Assembly (NCBI GenBank): GCA_030539275.1 | Contig: JAUNSK010000011.1 | Coordinates: forward strand, 1-64,000 | DNA length: 64,000 nucleotides | Direction: 5' to 3' | Origin: Oscillospiraceae bacterium | GTDB taxonomy: Bacteria > Bacillota > Clostridia > Oscillospirales > Ruminococcaceae | Program-made: the position numbers and the translations under genes | The notes under the pieces: model-generated | What the model was told of the DNA's origin: nothing | The model's database searches: none | The model's input: only the letters and a program-made list of their open reading frames with translations | Shown here: positions 55,405 through 64,000 of the stretch, piece after piece | Layout: the number at the start of each line of letters is the position of its first letter | How positions within the stretch are numbered: the first letter of the stretch is position 1

Positions 55405-56262
55405 TTACTGAGTTATTTCACTCCATTTTGTTATTTCGCCCATATAGATCTTTTTAACATCTTCACTTTTAAGTTCGCTGTACTGGCTTTCCTTGTTTAC
55501 TATCACAGCAATACCGTCCATTGCTATAACCTCAGCCGTAAGTCCGTCAGCCTTTTCAGAATCCTTGAGTTCTCTTGATGCCATGCCTATATCACATACG
55601 CCTTCCCTGACAGATGTAACACCGGTAGTTGAATCGCTCTGCTGAACCTGGACCTCTGCATCAGGGTTGATCGCTGTATATGCTTCCTTAAGCTTTTCCA
55701 TAACAGGTGTTACTGAAGAAGAGCCTGCTACTGAGATTTTGCCGCTTATATTTTTGCTCTTGTATGCACCGCTGCTGGCAACACTTACATAACCATTGTC
55801 AACAACTACCTTCTGTCCGTCATCACTCATGATAAATGATATAAAATCCTTAGCTGTATCACTGAGATCATCGTTTAAGACAATATTGAATGGCCTTGAT
55901 ACCTTGTAAGAACCGTTCTGAATATTTTCTACTGTCGCATCAGCGCCGTCGATCTTAAGTGCTTTGACACTGTCGTTAAGCGAACCGAGTGAAATATATC
56001 CTATCGCTGACTTGTTGCCCTGAACAGTTGTCATCATAACTGATGTTGAATTTGTAATTTCTGCGCTGTCCTTTGTGGCATCGACCTTTTTCCCGTCTGT
56101 TCCTTCCTTCTGGATCTCAAACAGTTCAACAAACGCACTTCTTGTTCCTGAGCTGTCCTCTCTTGAGATAACACTTATTGTCTGTGACGCTCCGCTGCTG
56201 CATCCTGTAAGCATTACAGCTGCCATAAAACCTGATAATACACTTCCTAAAATCTTATTCAT
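55405..56262 (-). CDS. pstS: Phosphate-binding lipoprotein PstS, circularly permuted
   Basis: A 285-residue lipoprotein (LTGC lipobox, Cys21). The two halves of PstS are present but in swapped order. The chain begins with the block that normally lies in the C-terminal part (ISREDSSGTR, 32-41, through YISLGSL). The block that normally comes first follows at 175-232 (ISVAGSSSVTPVMEKLKEAY ... CDIGMASREL). The phosphate-binding Ser/Thr/Arg loops are all kept. It heads the pst-pho operon and should bind phosphate at the cell surface. Confidence 0.9.
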   Translation of the reverse strand: MNKILGSVLSGFMAAVMLTGCSSGASQTISVISREDSSGTRSAFVELFEIQKEGTDGKKVDATKDSAEITNSTSVMMTTVQGNKSAIGYISLGSLNDSVKALKIDGADATVENIQNGSYKVSRPFNIVLNDDLSDTAKDFISFIMSDDGQKVVVDNGYVSVASSGAYKSKNISGKISVAGSSSVTPVMEKLKEAYTAINPDAEVQVQQSDSTTGVTSVREGVCDIGMASRELKDSEKADGLTAEVIAMDGIAVIVNKESQYSELKSEDVKKIYMGEITKWSEITQ

Positions 56263-56297
56263 ATAAATTATCTCTCCTTATTTTTGATTGCAGTATC

Positions 56298-56418
56298 ATT
56301 ATAATAATAATTCGTTAAATCAAAAATCTCTGCCAGGTTAAATCTGTGTAAAAAATCTTTATGCTTTGTAAAGTTCATCTTACAGATATTGTTCTTATCG
56401 TTGTAAAATCAGTGTAAA
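56298..56418 (-). promoter_or_regulatory. pst operon promoter with Pho-box-like repeats
   Basis: Minus strand TATAAT (56298-56303) is preceded by a cluster of TTTACA-like hexamers: at 56347-56352 and 56368-56373, and a pair exactly 11 bp apart at 56402-56407 and 56413-56418. TTAACA-type repeats with 11-bp period are the binding sites of PhoP in Firmicutes. Confidence 0.6.
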
Positions 56419-56491
56419 GAAACCGGCAGCAGCGCATTTTACAGAGCTTTAAGATTTTTTTATCATGTGCTTATTTAACACATAATTCACC

Positions 56492-56520
56492 TTGAATAAA
56501 GAGGCTGTGCAGTGTATAAT
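56492..56520 (+). promoter_or_regulatory. Promoter of the membrane protein gene
   Basis: TTGAAT (56492-56497), 17-bp spacer, TATAAT (56515-56520). Confidence 0.65.
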
Positions 56521-56576
56521 GTAAAGTAAAATATTTAACCTGAAAAAACATTTTATAAAGAAGGAAGGTTTTAAAT

Positions 56577-58139
56577 CTGAAAAAATCCGGAAGTTTTCTA
56601 TGCCTGTCGGTTATTGCTGTTATACTTGTTTATTTCTATAAGATAACTGCTGACAGCATTCTGACAGTCAACGATGATATCATTACATATATGCAGGTCT
56701 GTAAAGGAGACCTCTGGCATACGGCTATTGCTGATGCAATGCACGGCCGCATAACTCATATTCCTCTCAATCTTCTGCTCTGGCTTCCGTATATGGCAAA
56801 GAGTCACGCAGCACTCAGACTTTTTTCTGTTGCCAGTGTTGTTTTTGATATGGCCGCACTTTACAAACTTGTGAATAACATTACTGACCGGTTAAGTGCG
56901 TATATGTCCTGTCTGCTTTTTATTTCTTTTGCGTGCATTTCTAATCAGCATAATCTTTTCTGTGCCTACACTCTTGCTCACCAGATCACAATAGGACTCG
57001 TTTTTTTATCCCTTGACTTATTTATTAAGTACTACAGGGAGCCTCAGACCAAACATCTTATTTACAGTGCACTGCTCTTGTTTGCTGCATCATTTATCTA
57101 TGAGGCCATGGTAGTTTATATAGTGTTTTTTGCAGCAGCAGCCATGATAAATGTTACAGGAAACATATTTCACAATCTCTTTAAAATACTTAAGGATCTG
57201 AGATTTCATATACTGTTTATGGCTGTTTTTGCCGCCGCTTATCTCTTCTGGCGTTTTCTTTATCCGAGTGATTATGACGGTGCAGTTCTTTACCTTAAAA
57301 ATATTCCGGGTTCCCTTCTGACTATAGCAGTTTACTCTCTCGGAATGATCCCCGGTCTTCCGTTTGCCGCACTCATCGCTTCCGGAAAACTGCGAATATC
57401 TGAGATCCCGTCATATTTTTCGTATGAATGGTTTATAATACCGGTTTTGTGCACGATAACATTTTACATCGTACTCCCAAAAATGAAGCCTGTAAAAAAT
57501 CGTCCGCTCATGTATCTCATGTGCATTGCAGGGATCATACTTCCGAACATTCCTGTAGGACTTACATCAAAGTATATTTCATGGGTCAGACAAAAAAGCT
57601 ACTCCTATGTAACCTCATTTTACAGCTATTTCTTTGTGATTCTTCTGTTTGTTTTGTTTATAAACGGTCTTTATCATAAGCAGAAGAAAAAGAAAAAGTT
57701 TGTACATGGCGTGCTTACTGCGGTCGTCTTTATTGTTTCACTTGCCTGCAGCATAAACAACAGCATATTCAACGCAAAATTTAAAGAACAGCTTGCAGGC
57801 TATACTGCTTTTGAAAATGCTGTATCCGACAAATACTTTGACAACGTTTCTGAAAATGCAGTTGTCTATATACCTGACTATTCAGGCATCCACAACAGTA
57901 TGGAAACTACTGCAGACTTTGCTCATATTTATCTTAATGACGGCATCACATTTGAAAACGATAAGGACAAGCTGGATTTCAGCCGTCCTGTCATATGTAT
58001 GCGCTTTGACGAAAAAACAGGTGCGATGCTTATAGGTGAGATAGATTCTGATTTTAATGCCTCGTCAGTTTATGTTGTCGGGGATGCTGATCCTTCATAT
58101 CTGACAGGTGATCTTGTGAATATGGAGAATGTGTTCTGA
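56577..58139 (+). CDS. Polytopic membrane protein, possible GT-C-type glycosyltransferase
   Basis: About 520 residues if read from a CTG at 56577. That codon follows AAGGAAGG by 8 bases and gives a proper membrane N-terminus (KKSGSFLCLSVIAVILVYF). The first ATG, at 56691, lies after this segment and has no ribosome site. About ten membrane segments follow, then a soluble C-terminal part of about 110 residues. An acidic loop after the first segment (TVNDD) resembles GT-C glycosyltransferases, but I do not recognise the family with confidence. Confidence 0.72.
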   Translation: MKKSGSFLCLSVIAVILVYFYKITADSILTVNDDIITYMQVCKGDLWHTAIADAMHGRITHIPLNLLLWLPYMAKSHAALRLFSVASVVFDMAALYKLVNNITDRLSAYMSCLLFISFACISNQHNLFCAYTLAHQITIGLVFLSLDLFIKYYREPQTKHLIYSALLLFAASFIYEAMVVYIVFFAAAAMINVTGNIFHNLFKILKDLRFHILFMAVFAAAYLFWRFLYPSDYDGAVLYLKNIPGSLLTIAVYSLGMIPGLPFAALIASGKLRISEIPSYFSYEWFIIPVLCTITFYIVLPKMKPVKNRPLMYLMCIAGIILPNIPVGLTSKYISWVRQKSYSYVTSFYSYFFVILLFVLFINGLYHKQKKKKKFVHGVLTAVVFIVSLACSINNSIFNAKFKEQLAGYTAFENAVSDKYFDNVSENAVVYIPDYSGIHNSMETTADFAHIYLNDGITFENDKDKLDFSRPVICMRFDEKTGAMLIGEIDSDFNASSVYVVGDADPSYLTGDLVNMENVF

Positions 58140-58140
58140 A

Positions 58141-58186
58141 ATCTGAAAATGCCCCGGTCAATCTAATAACCGGGGCATTTTCAGAT
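58141..58186. terminator. Bidirectional terminator
   Basis: 18-bp perfect arms (58141-58158 and 58169-58186) around a 10-base loop, with the GC-rich core GCCCCGGT. Shared by the convergent genes. Confidence 0.85.
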
Positions 58187-58190
58187 CTGT

Positions 58191-60377
58191 TTATTTGTTG
58201 CCCGAAAGAATATACTGTTTAAGCTTCAGTTCATCAAATATATTTACTTTACCATCTGAGTTTATATCATAGTTTACATTTTCCTGCGGACTGTCAGTTG
58301 TCGCACCGGTCTGTGTGCCGGTAATCCGGGGTGTCGTCGTTTCTGCAGGTGTTCCGGTTACAGGCGGTTGTGTCTGAACATCAACAGCTGTAAATGTAAG
58401 CTTCCTGCTTTCAGCATATGACTGGGCATATGAGTCTTTTATTCCCTTTATGATACTTATGCTGCTGTTTTTAAATGTATATGTTCCTACCGAAGTGACT
58501 GACTGCGGAATATAGATACTCTGAAGCTTTGTACCTGAAAAAGCAAGATCTGTTATGGTTTTTGTGTTCTCAGGAACGCTGTACTGAAGCAGCGAGGTTG
58601 ACTGAGGACATCTGATAAGAGCAGATTTGTCTGCGTTATAAAGAATTCCCTTGTCAGACGAAAAATATTTATTATTTTCATCTACTGTTATTTCAGTCAG
58701 CAATGCATCACTGTAAAATCTTTCAGGAATAGTTATAACTGACTCAGGCACTATGAGCTTTGAGATATTAACATGACTGAAAGCATCCTGACCAAGCTGT
58801 TCAATATCATCAGGCACAACCACTTCCATAGTATTCACTTTCCATGAACTTAAGTGATTAAAAGCATTGCTGCCTATAGACGAAACATTTTTTCCAAGAT
58901 CAATTTTTTTAATGGAAGTACAGTTTGCAAAAGCATTATCTTTTATAGATACAGTACTATAATCAACTGTGTATGTGATAAGTATTGTATTTGCCGGGCA
59001 TCTGATAAGGGCAGATTTATCATTGCTGTAAAGAATGCCCTTATCAGAGCAGAATGACATATTATCCTGCGCCACATTAATTTCGCTTAGTGTGCTGTAA
59101 TTTAATAACATATCCGGAATACTTCTTACCGATCCAGGAACAGTTAATTTATTTATATCCGTATAGTTAAAAGCATTGTAATCCATAGCTTCTATACAAT
59201 CAGAAACGGTCAGATCTGATATAGACATCTTTTTTATACTATCACCCGAAAAAGCATTTTTTCCTATAACAGCAGTGTTTTTTCCGAGATCAATACTTGC
59301 TATTGAGTAGCATTTGTAAAACGCCTCTGCTGATATCGAAGTAGTAAAGTCGCTTATTTTGTATGACATAAGAGATGTATTCTGAGGACATCTGATAAGC
59401 AGTGTCTTATCTGCATTGTAAAGTACACCTTTATCTGATGAGTATGATTTATTGTTATCCTCAACATTTATATATGTAAGATGATCATTTGAGTATAACT
59501 CAGCAGGTACACCGGAGCATGCAGCGGGTATATTTATTCTTGATATTTTTACATAATGAAATGCGTTCTCGCCCAGTGCCTCAAGATTATCCGGCAAAGT
59601 TATTTCATCAAGGCACATCGGGTCATTATATGAAATACCGGCAAAAGCATATTTACCTATTACTGAAGTATTTTTACCGAGTGAAATACGTTTTAATGAA
59701 ATGCAGTTATAAAAACCATAATCCGAAATACTTTCAACGCTGTCAGGAACTTCAAATGATTTTAAAGAAGTTTTCGCAGGACATTTTATCAGTGTTGTTT
59801 TATCATAGTTAAAAAGTACGCCGTTATCTGAGGAGTAGTAATTATTGCTCTTGTCAACAATTATCTCTGACAGCGCAAGATCAAAGGTAAACCTTATAGG
59901 AATACTCTGAACACTATCAGAAATATTGAGTTTAAGAATCTCTGCATATAAAAAACAACCGTCCGCCATAGTATCTATACTACAGGAAACAGTCAGTTCG
60001 TTTAGTGTTATCATGCTGCCTGAACCAGTTCCTGCAAAAGCAGATTCCCCTATGACTTTTATGTTCTTTCCAAGACTAAGCGTACTCATAGTCCTGCATC
60101 CATAAAACGCTTTGTCTGCAATCTCAGTGACAGGACATCCGTCGATCTCATCCGGGATCACAAGATCGGTCAGATCTGCGTCGTCTGTATGTCCCTTTAC
60201 AGTAATTGTATCGTCAGCATTTTTTACATAGACAAGTCCGCCATATTCACAGTCATCAGCTGATATTATATATGCATTACCGGGCTGTGAGCTGCTGAAC
60301 TTTATAAGTGTGAACGTACCTGCTGATAAAAGAATCAATGAAGAAACAAGTACTGCTGCTTTTCTGATGCCTTTCAT
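58191..60377 (-). CDS. Secreted BspA-type LRR protein with half dockerin
   Basis: A 728-residue protein: N-terminal signal or anchor segment (about 5-25), LRR_5 repeats, a Thr/Pro linker near 668-698, and a single dockerin-type calcium loop DINSDGKVNIFD (704-715). A motif SSDKGxLYNxDKxxLIRCP recurs at 182, 313, 443 and 573, so the LRR part is built of four units of 130-131 residues. A normal dockerin has two calcium loops; only one is present before the stop. It may display on the surface or attach weakly to a cohesin. Confidence 0.87.
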   Translation of the reverse strand: MKGIRKAAVLVSSLILLSAGTFTLIKFSSSQPGNAYIISADDCEYGGLVYVKNADDTITVKGHTDDADLTDLVIPDEIDGCPVTEIADKAFYGCRTMSTLSLGKNIKVIGESAFAGTGSGSMITLNELTVSCSIDTMADGCFLYAEILKLNISDSVQSIPIRFTFDLALSEIIVDKSNNYYSSDNGVLFNYDKTTLIKCPAKTSLKSFEVPDSVESISDYGFYNCISLKRISLGKNTSVIGKYAFAGISYNDPMCLDEITLPDNLEALGENAFHYVKISRINIPAACSGVPAELYSNDHLTYINVEDNNKSYSSDKGVLYNADKTLLIRCPQNTSLMSYKISDFTTSISAEAFYKCYSIASIDLGKNTAVIGKNAFSGDSIKKMSISDLTVSDCIEAMDYNAFNYTDINKLTVPGSVRSIPDMLLNYSTLSEINVAQDNMSFCSDKGILYSNDKSALIRCPANTILITYTVDYSTVSIKDNAFANCTSIKKIDLGKNVSSIGSNAFNHLSSWKVNTMEVVVPDDIEQLGQDAFSHVNISKLIVPESVITIPERFYSDALLTEITVDENNKYFSSDKGILYNADKSALIRCPQSTSLLQYSVPENTKTITDLAFSGTKLQSIYIPQSVTSVGTYTFKNSSISIIKGIKDSYAQSYAESRKLTFTAVDVQTQPPVTGTPAETTTPRITGTQTGATTDSPQENVNYDINSDGKVNIFDELKLKQYILSGNK

Positions 60378-60477
60378 TTTTTCACTCCTTACAGTAATAT
60401 TTTACAAAATATTTTATAACTAATATTACCATGCAGGCATATCCCTGTCAAGTACAGCAACGTTTTCCCGGAAAAAT

Positions 60478-60530
60478 ATAACCCCCGGCTGTCTGAGGCA
60501 ATAAGCCTTAAACGGATAACCGGGGGTTAT
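60478..60530 (-). terminator. Terminator of pcrA
   Basis: 11-bp arms ATAACCCCCGG (60478-60488) and CCGGGGGTTAT (60520-60530) with an inner small stem. Confidence 0.7.
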
Positions 60531-60560
60531 TATATTATTTTAAACGTTCTGTAATACAGA

Positions 60561-62939
60561 TCAGTCTTTTTCTATCTTCTTCATTCTTGAGAAGTTTGCC
60601 ATTATATTTTTAGTGCCTGCTTCTTCAAATGCAATAGAGAGAAGTGCATCGTTCGCCATCTTTTTCATTGATACTACTACGCCTTCGCCGAACTTTTCAT
60701 GCATTACCTTATCACCGAGCGAGTACTTGATCTTCGCTTCCGGCTGCTTTGTTTCAGGTCTGTCATTTCTCATTGCTGAGATCTGCTGCTGAAGTGTCTT
60801 TGAGCCCAGACTCGGTGCAGCCTTTGACTTTGCACTTGCAGGAACTGAAGTTGATGTTCTGTCCTCTATAAGAAGGATATCAGGATCGATCTCCTTGATA
60901 AAGCGTGACTTCATATTTCTGCTTGTTGTACCGAACAACATTCTCTGTGAAGCGTGAATAAGTCTGAGATTTTTCTTTGCACGTGTAATAGCAACATATG
61001 CAAGACGTCTTTCCTCTTCCATATCCTCTTCACTGTAGATGCTTCTGGAGCTCGGGAAGATGTTGTCCTCCATGCCGATAAGATATACGTTGCCGAATTC
61101 AAGTCCCTTTGCTGAGTGAACTGTCATAAGTACTACACAGTCAGCATTGCTGTCCATTCTGTCAAGGTCTGTATACAGTGAAATGTCAGCGAGGAAACCG
61201 TCAAGTGTCGCATCCTCATTGTTCTTCTGATACTCAACCATTGTTGACTTAAGTTCATCTATATTTTCAAGACGTACCTGTCCTTCATCACCCTGAAGCT
61301 TCAGATAATCCCTGTATCCTGTCTTGTCCATAACCTCATCAAGAAGTGTGTCAAGAGGGATAGTATCGGTAAGCTCTGAAAGTGAATCAAAAACAGCTGC
61401 AAGACTCTTGAGACTGTTGGCCTTTTTGGAGAGCATAGGATATGAATCAGCATTTCGCATTACATCTATAGGAGATGCAGCGTTGCCTGTTGCTATCTCA
61501 TCAAGAGATGCAAGAGTAGCCTCACCGATTCCGCGCTTTGGTTCATTTACGATACGTCTGAATCTGAGCATATCATACTGGTTATTGAGCACACTCAGGT
61601 AAGCAACTATATCCTTGATTTCTTTTCTGTCGTAGAAACGAAGTCCGCCGAAAACTCTGTAAGGAATATTGTTCTGTACAAATGCACGCTCGATGATATT
61701 TGACTGTGCGTTCATTCTGTAGAGTACTGCGTTGTCACCGAAGTGTCCGCCGGCTTTCTTTGCTGCCATTATGGAGCTTGCAACATAACGTGCCTCATCG
61801 CTTTCATCTGTTGCATTATAAACATAAACCTTGTTTCCCTCTTCGCCGTCTGTCCAGAGTTTCTTTGCTTTTCTGCCCTTGTTGTTTTTAATAACGCAGT
61901 TGGCAGCATCAAGAATGTTCTGTGTAGAACGGTAATTCTGCTCAAGGCGAATAACCTTTGCATTTGCAAACTGACTTTCAAAGCTCAGAATGTTTTCGAT
62001 CGTAGCACCTCTGAACTTGTATATGCTCTGGTCATCATCGCCGACAACACAGAGGTTGGAGTACCTGGCTGCCAGCAGGCTTACAAGCTTGAACTGTGCA
62101 TAGTTTGTATCCTGATATTCATCAACCATAATGTATCTGTAAAGATTCTGATAATGTTCAAGAACTTCAGGTTCCTCTTCAAAAAGCTCAACTGTAAGCA
62201 TGATGATATCATCAAAGTCAAGAGCATTTGCAGCCAGAAGTCTCTTCTGGTATTCACGGTAGATCTTTGCTATCGTGGTCTTTTTAAAGTCACCCTCGGC
62301 TTCGTCTCTGTATTGTTCAGGTGATTTGAGCTTGTCCTTGGCATTGCTTATCTCAAAGCTTACGCTCTTTGCATTGAACGCTCTGTCTGTTATTCCGAGA
62401 TCTGCCATGCAGTTTTTCAGAAGTCTCTGAGATTCGTCTGCATCATATATTGTAAAGTTACTGTTGTATCCAAGTGTCTCTATTTCTCTTCTTAAAATTC
62501 TTACACATGCGCTGTGAAATGTTGCAGCATTTACGCTGAGTCCGTCTTCTCCGAGAAGTGACTCAAGTCTTGTTTTCAGCTCATTTGCCGCTTTGTTTGT
62601 GAATGTGATCGCAAGTATGTTCCATGGTTTTACAGGTGCTACAGCTGTAAGCTCGGTAAGTCTTTGTACATCATCTGTCTTACCCTGTGCATAATCTTCA
62701 AGGAACTGCATGTCTTCATCTGATGCACCGTATTCTGACTTTTCGTTATATGCATTGCCGAATCTGACCATATTTGCAATACGGTTTACTATTACTGTAG
62801 TCTTTCCGCTTCCTGCACCTGCAAGAATGAGCAGAGGGCCGTTAATAGAGAAAACCGCTTCTTTCTGAGGTTCATTCATTCTATCGAAATATTTTTTCAG
62901 CGCTTCCTGCTTTAATTCATCAAAACTTTGTAACGACAT
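60561..62939 (-). CDS. pcrA: ATP-dependent DNA helicase PcrA (UvrD/Rep family)
   Basis: A 792-residue superfamily 1A helicase: Walker A AGAGSGKTTVI near 36-46, motif Ia ILAITFTNKAANELK, motif II VDEYQDTN, motif III VVGDDDQSIYKFRGA, motif IV LEQNYRS, motifs V/VI TVHSAKGLEF and VAITRAKKNL, and a C-terminal RNA-polymerase/DNA-contact domain (GDKVMHEKFGEGVV). It acts in repair, plasmid replication and removal of RecA. Monocistronic here. Confidence 0.96.
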   Translation of the reverse strand: MSLQSFDELKQEALKKYFDRMNEPQKEAVFSINGPLLILAGAGSGKTTVIVNRIANMVRFGNAYNEKSEYGASDEDMQFLEDYAQGKTDDVQRLTELTAVAPVKPWNILAITFTNKAANELKTRLESLLGEDGLSVNAATFHSACVRILRREIETLGYNSNFTIYDADESQRLLKNCMADLGITDRAFNAKSVSFEISNAKDKLKSPEQYRDEAEGDFKKTTIAKIYREYQKRLLAANALDFDDIIMLTVELFEEEPEVLEHYQNLYRYIMVDEYQDTNYAQFKLVSLLAARYSNLCVVGDDDQSIYKFRGATIENILSFESQFANAKVIRLEQNYRSTQNILDAANCVIKNNKGRKAKKLWTDGEEGNKVYVYNATDESDEARYVASSIMAAKKAGGHFGDNAVLYRMNAQSNIIERAFVQNNIPYRVFGGLRFYDRKEIKDIVAYLSVLNNQYDMLRFRRIVNEPKRGIGEATLASLDEIATGNAASPIDVMRNADSYPMLSKKANSLKSLAAVFDSLSELTDTIPLDTLLDEVMDKTGYRDYLKLQGDEGQVRLENIDELKSTMVEYQKNNEDATLDGFLADISLYTDLDRMDSNADCVVLMTVHSAKGLEFGNVYLIGMEDNIFPSSRSIYSEEDMEEERRLAYVAITRAKKNLRLIHASQRMLFGTTSRNMKSRFIKEIDPDILLIEDRTSTSVPASAKSKAAPSLGSKTLQQQISAMRNDRPETKQPEAKIKYSLGDKVMHEKFGEGVVVSMKKMANDALLSIAFEEAGTKNIMANFSRMKKIEKD

Positions 62940-63316
62940 AACTGGACTCCCATCAAACTTTTTACTTAGAAATATTAGTAATTAATCAATTCATTAAAAT
63001 TACCCGACGAATATTTATTATATCACAATTTTTAAGATATGAAAAGAGAAAACAGATTTATTTTATTCAAGACGGGTTCATTTGTTAGAATATATTATTA
63101 AGTACTTAATATTATTTATTTTTTATGCAATAATTACGTGAGGGCTGACTTACATGTAATCATTTTCAAATATTAAAGGTCAGGTGCATCGTAAAATATA
63201 ACAAAATTATCTCCTGCATCAGCTGCCTTTAAGAATATTTTCAGAAATAATGACTAAATCAGGATTTTGTGTTATAATATAGCTTACACATTTAAATTAT
63301 GTTTCAGGAGAAAAAT
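62940..63316. other. 377-bp divergent intergenic region
   Basis: AT-rich. The minus strand carries a likely pcrA -10 box (TATAAT, 63017-63022) with a weak -35 (TTTTCA, 63040-63045). No RNA gene or small ORF with a ribosome site was seen between 63050 and 63245. Confidence 0.5.
63250..63278 (+). promoter_or_regulatory. Promoter of the right-edge gene
   Basis: ATGACT (63250-63255), 17-bp spacer, TATAAT (63273-63278). Confidence 0.5.
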
Positions 63317-64000
63317 ATGGGTGACGAAAAAAACTTTAATGAGTTTATCCCGAAGGATTCATATTGCGACATTATATATTCGCAGTATATGAATCATATC
63401 TTTGACAAGGAATTAGCTGTGAGCGGCCATGAACTGATCTGCTGCATGAGAGCTAAGAAAAAAATTAAAAACAGGCTGCAGATAAGATCCGGTCTGACAC
63501 TGCTGAAAATTCTTAAGAAGAAATCCCGTATTTCAGTAATGTTCAGAGGTCTTGTGCCTGATGATGATACTCTTGAATTTCATAAAACAACTATGGAAAT
63601 GCTTGATAAAATGTATGACAATGAAATACCTGATGCAGAAACTACGATGTCAGTTATACGCAATCTGATACTGCTGACTTCAAATATCATACTTACCAGA
63701 TATACACCGGAGTACAACAAAATAGTCAGCCTGCGTATCTCAAATACAAACATTGACCTTATCATGAGCTATCTCTATGACAGAAATAAACTCATAGACA
63801 GATATGAAAAAAGCAGATCAAGGCTGTTTAAGCTGCGCAGACCTATTGAAAAAAATATTTATTATCTGCTTTTTCTCATTCCCGGCATAAGGGAACTCGC
63901 ACTGCTGTATCTGTTTATAGTATTTCTTATCTCCCTGAGACTCAGGATCATGCAGAATTACGTTTTTGAATTTAACTACCTCTGCTTTGTCTACAGTCTG
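63317..64000 (+). CDS. Unrecognised membrane-associated protein, cut by the window end
   Basis: The frame is open for 228 codons from ATG 63317 to the last base, with AGGAG 6 bases upstream. The first ~175 residues are soluble, helical and basic, with many Lys/Arg. A long hydrophobic stretch begins near 185 (NIYYLLFLIPGIRELALLYL) and suggests one or more membrane segments that may go on past the edge. I do not recognise the family. Confidence 0.65.
   Translation, partial: MGDEKNFNEFIPKDSYCDIIYSQYMNHIFDKELAVSGHELICCMRAKKKIKNRLQIRSGLTLLKILKKKSRISVMFRGLVPDDDTLEFHKTTMEMLDKMYDNEIPDAETTMSVIRNLILLTSNIILTRYTPEYNKIVSLRISNTNIDLIMSYLYDRNKLIDRYEKSRSRLFKLRRPIEKNIYYLLFLIPGIRELALLYLFIVFLISLRLRIMQNYVFEFNYLCFVYSL

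Noticed and set aside
56691-56693. ATG at 56691 as the start of the membrane protein
   Set aside because: No ribosome site precedes it and it would remove a well-formed first membrane segment.
61743-62324. Plus-strand frame of 193 codons inside pcrA
   Set aside because: It is antisense to helicase motifs II and III and has no start signals.

Overview
The window looks like chromosomal DNA from a low-GC Clostridia bacterium of the Ruminococcus group (Oscillospiraceae). The main pointers are two secreted leucine-rich-repeat proteins that end in dockerin modules (the cellulosome attachment module), a Firmicutes-type gene set with Gram-positive lipoprotein signals and a CIRCE heat-shock operator, and strong AGGAGG-type ribosome sites with frequent TTG/GTG starts. 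No rRNA, tRNA, insertion sequence, prophage or CRISPR array was recognised. The species cannot be fixed from sequence reading alone.

Layout. 0-6 kb: a one-direction operon with an amidohydrolase, an MBOAT acyltransferase, an AlgX/DltD-like membrane protein, an FkbH-like HAD enzyme and an acyl carrier protein. It resembles a Dlt-type surface acylation system in which FkbH replaces the adenylating enzyme. 6-15 kb: an ECF sigma/anti-sigma pair, the rpsF-ssb-rpsR operon, galU with a zinc-finger membrane protein, prfB, and a LacI-type sensor fused to HD-GYP. 15-20 kb: LysR and LytTR regulators, a split Zn/Cd-type P-type ATPase with its own small HMA protein, and a solitary Cas6-like gene. 20-27 kb: an operon of a GGDEF cyclase, a YesM-like protein without the phospho-accepting histidine, and two tandem solute-binding lipoproteins followed by the stump of a third. 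27-29 kb: hsp20, a CIRCE element inside a 49-bp palindrome, an alcohol dehydrogenase remnant and a MYG1 homologue. 28.8-32.5 kb: thiS-F-G-H-E. 32.8-35.6 kb: an LRR-dockerin protein. 35.6-39.6 kb: an NAD-salvage operon (Nudix regulator, nicotinamidase-like, PRPP synthase, NAMPT). 39.7-45.5 kb: hibernation factor, rhomboid protease, RluA-type synthase, a YG-repeat surface protein and small proteins. 45.5-49.5 kb: a sodium:solute symporter and GlgX. 49.8-56.3 kb: a complete pst-pho operon whose PstS is circularly permuted. 56.5-64 kb: a membrane protein that appears to start at CTG, a second LRR protein with a half dockerin, the PcrA helicase and a truncated membrane gene at the right edge.

How the parts fit. 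Much of the window deals with the cell envelope and environment: surface acylation, dockerin and YG-repeat proteins, phosphate and metal responses, and extracellular ligand sensing linked to c-di-GMP enzymes. The rest is housekeeping (translation, repair, thiamine, NAD, glycogen). Promoters with 17-bp spacers are unusually easy to see; five are exact or nearly exact matches to TTGACA/TATAAT.
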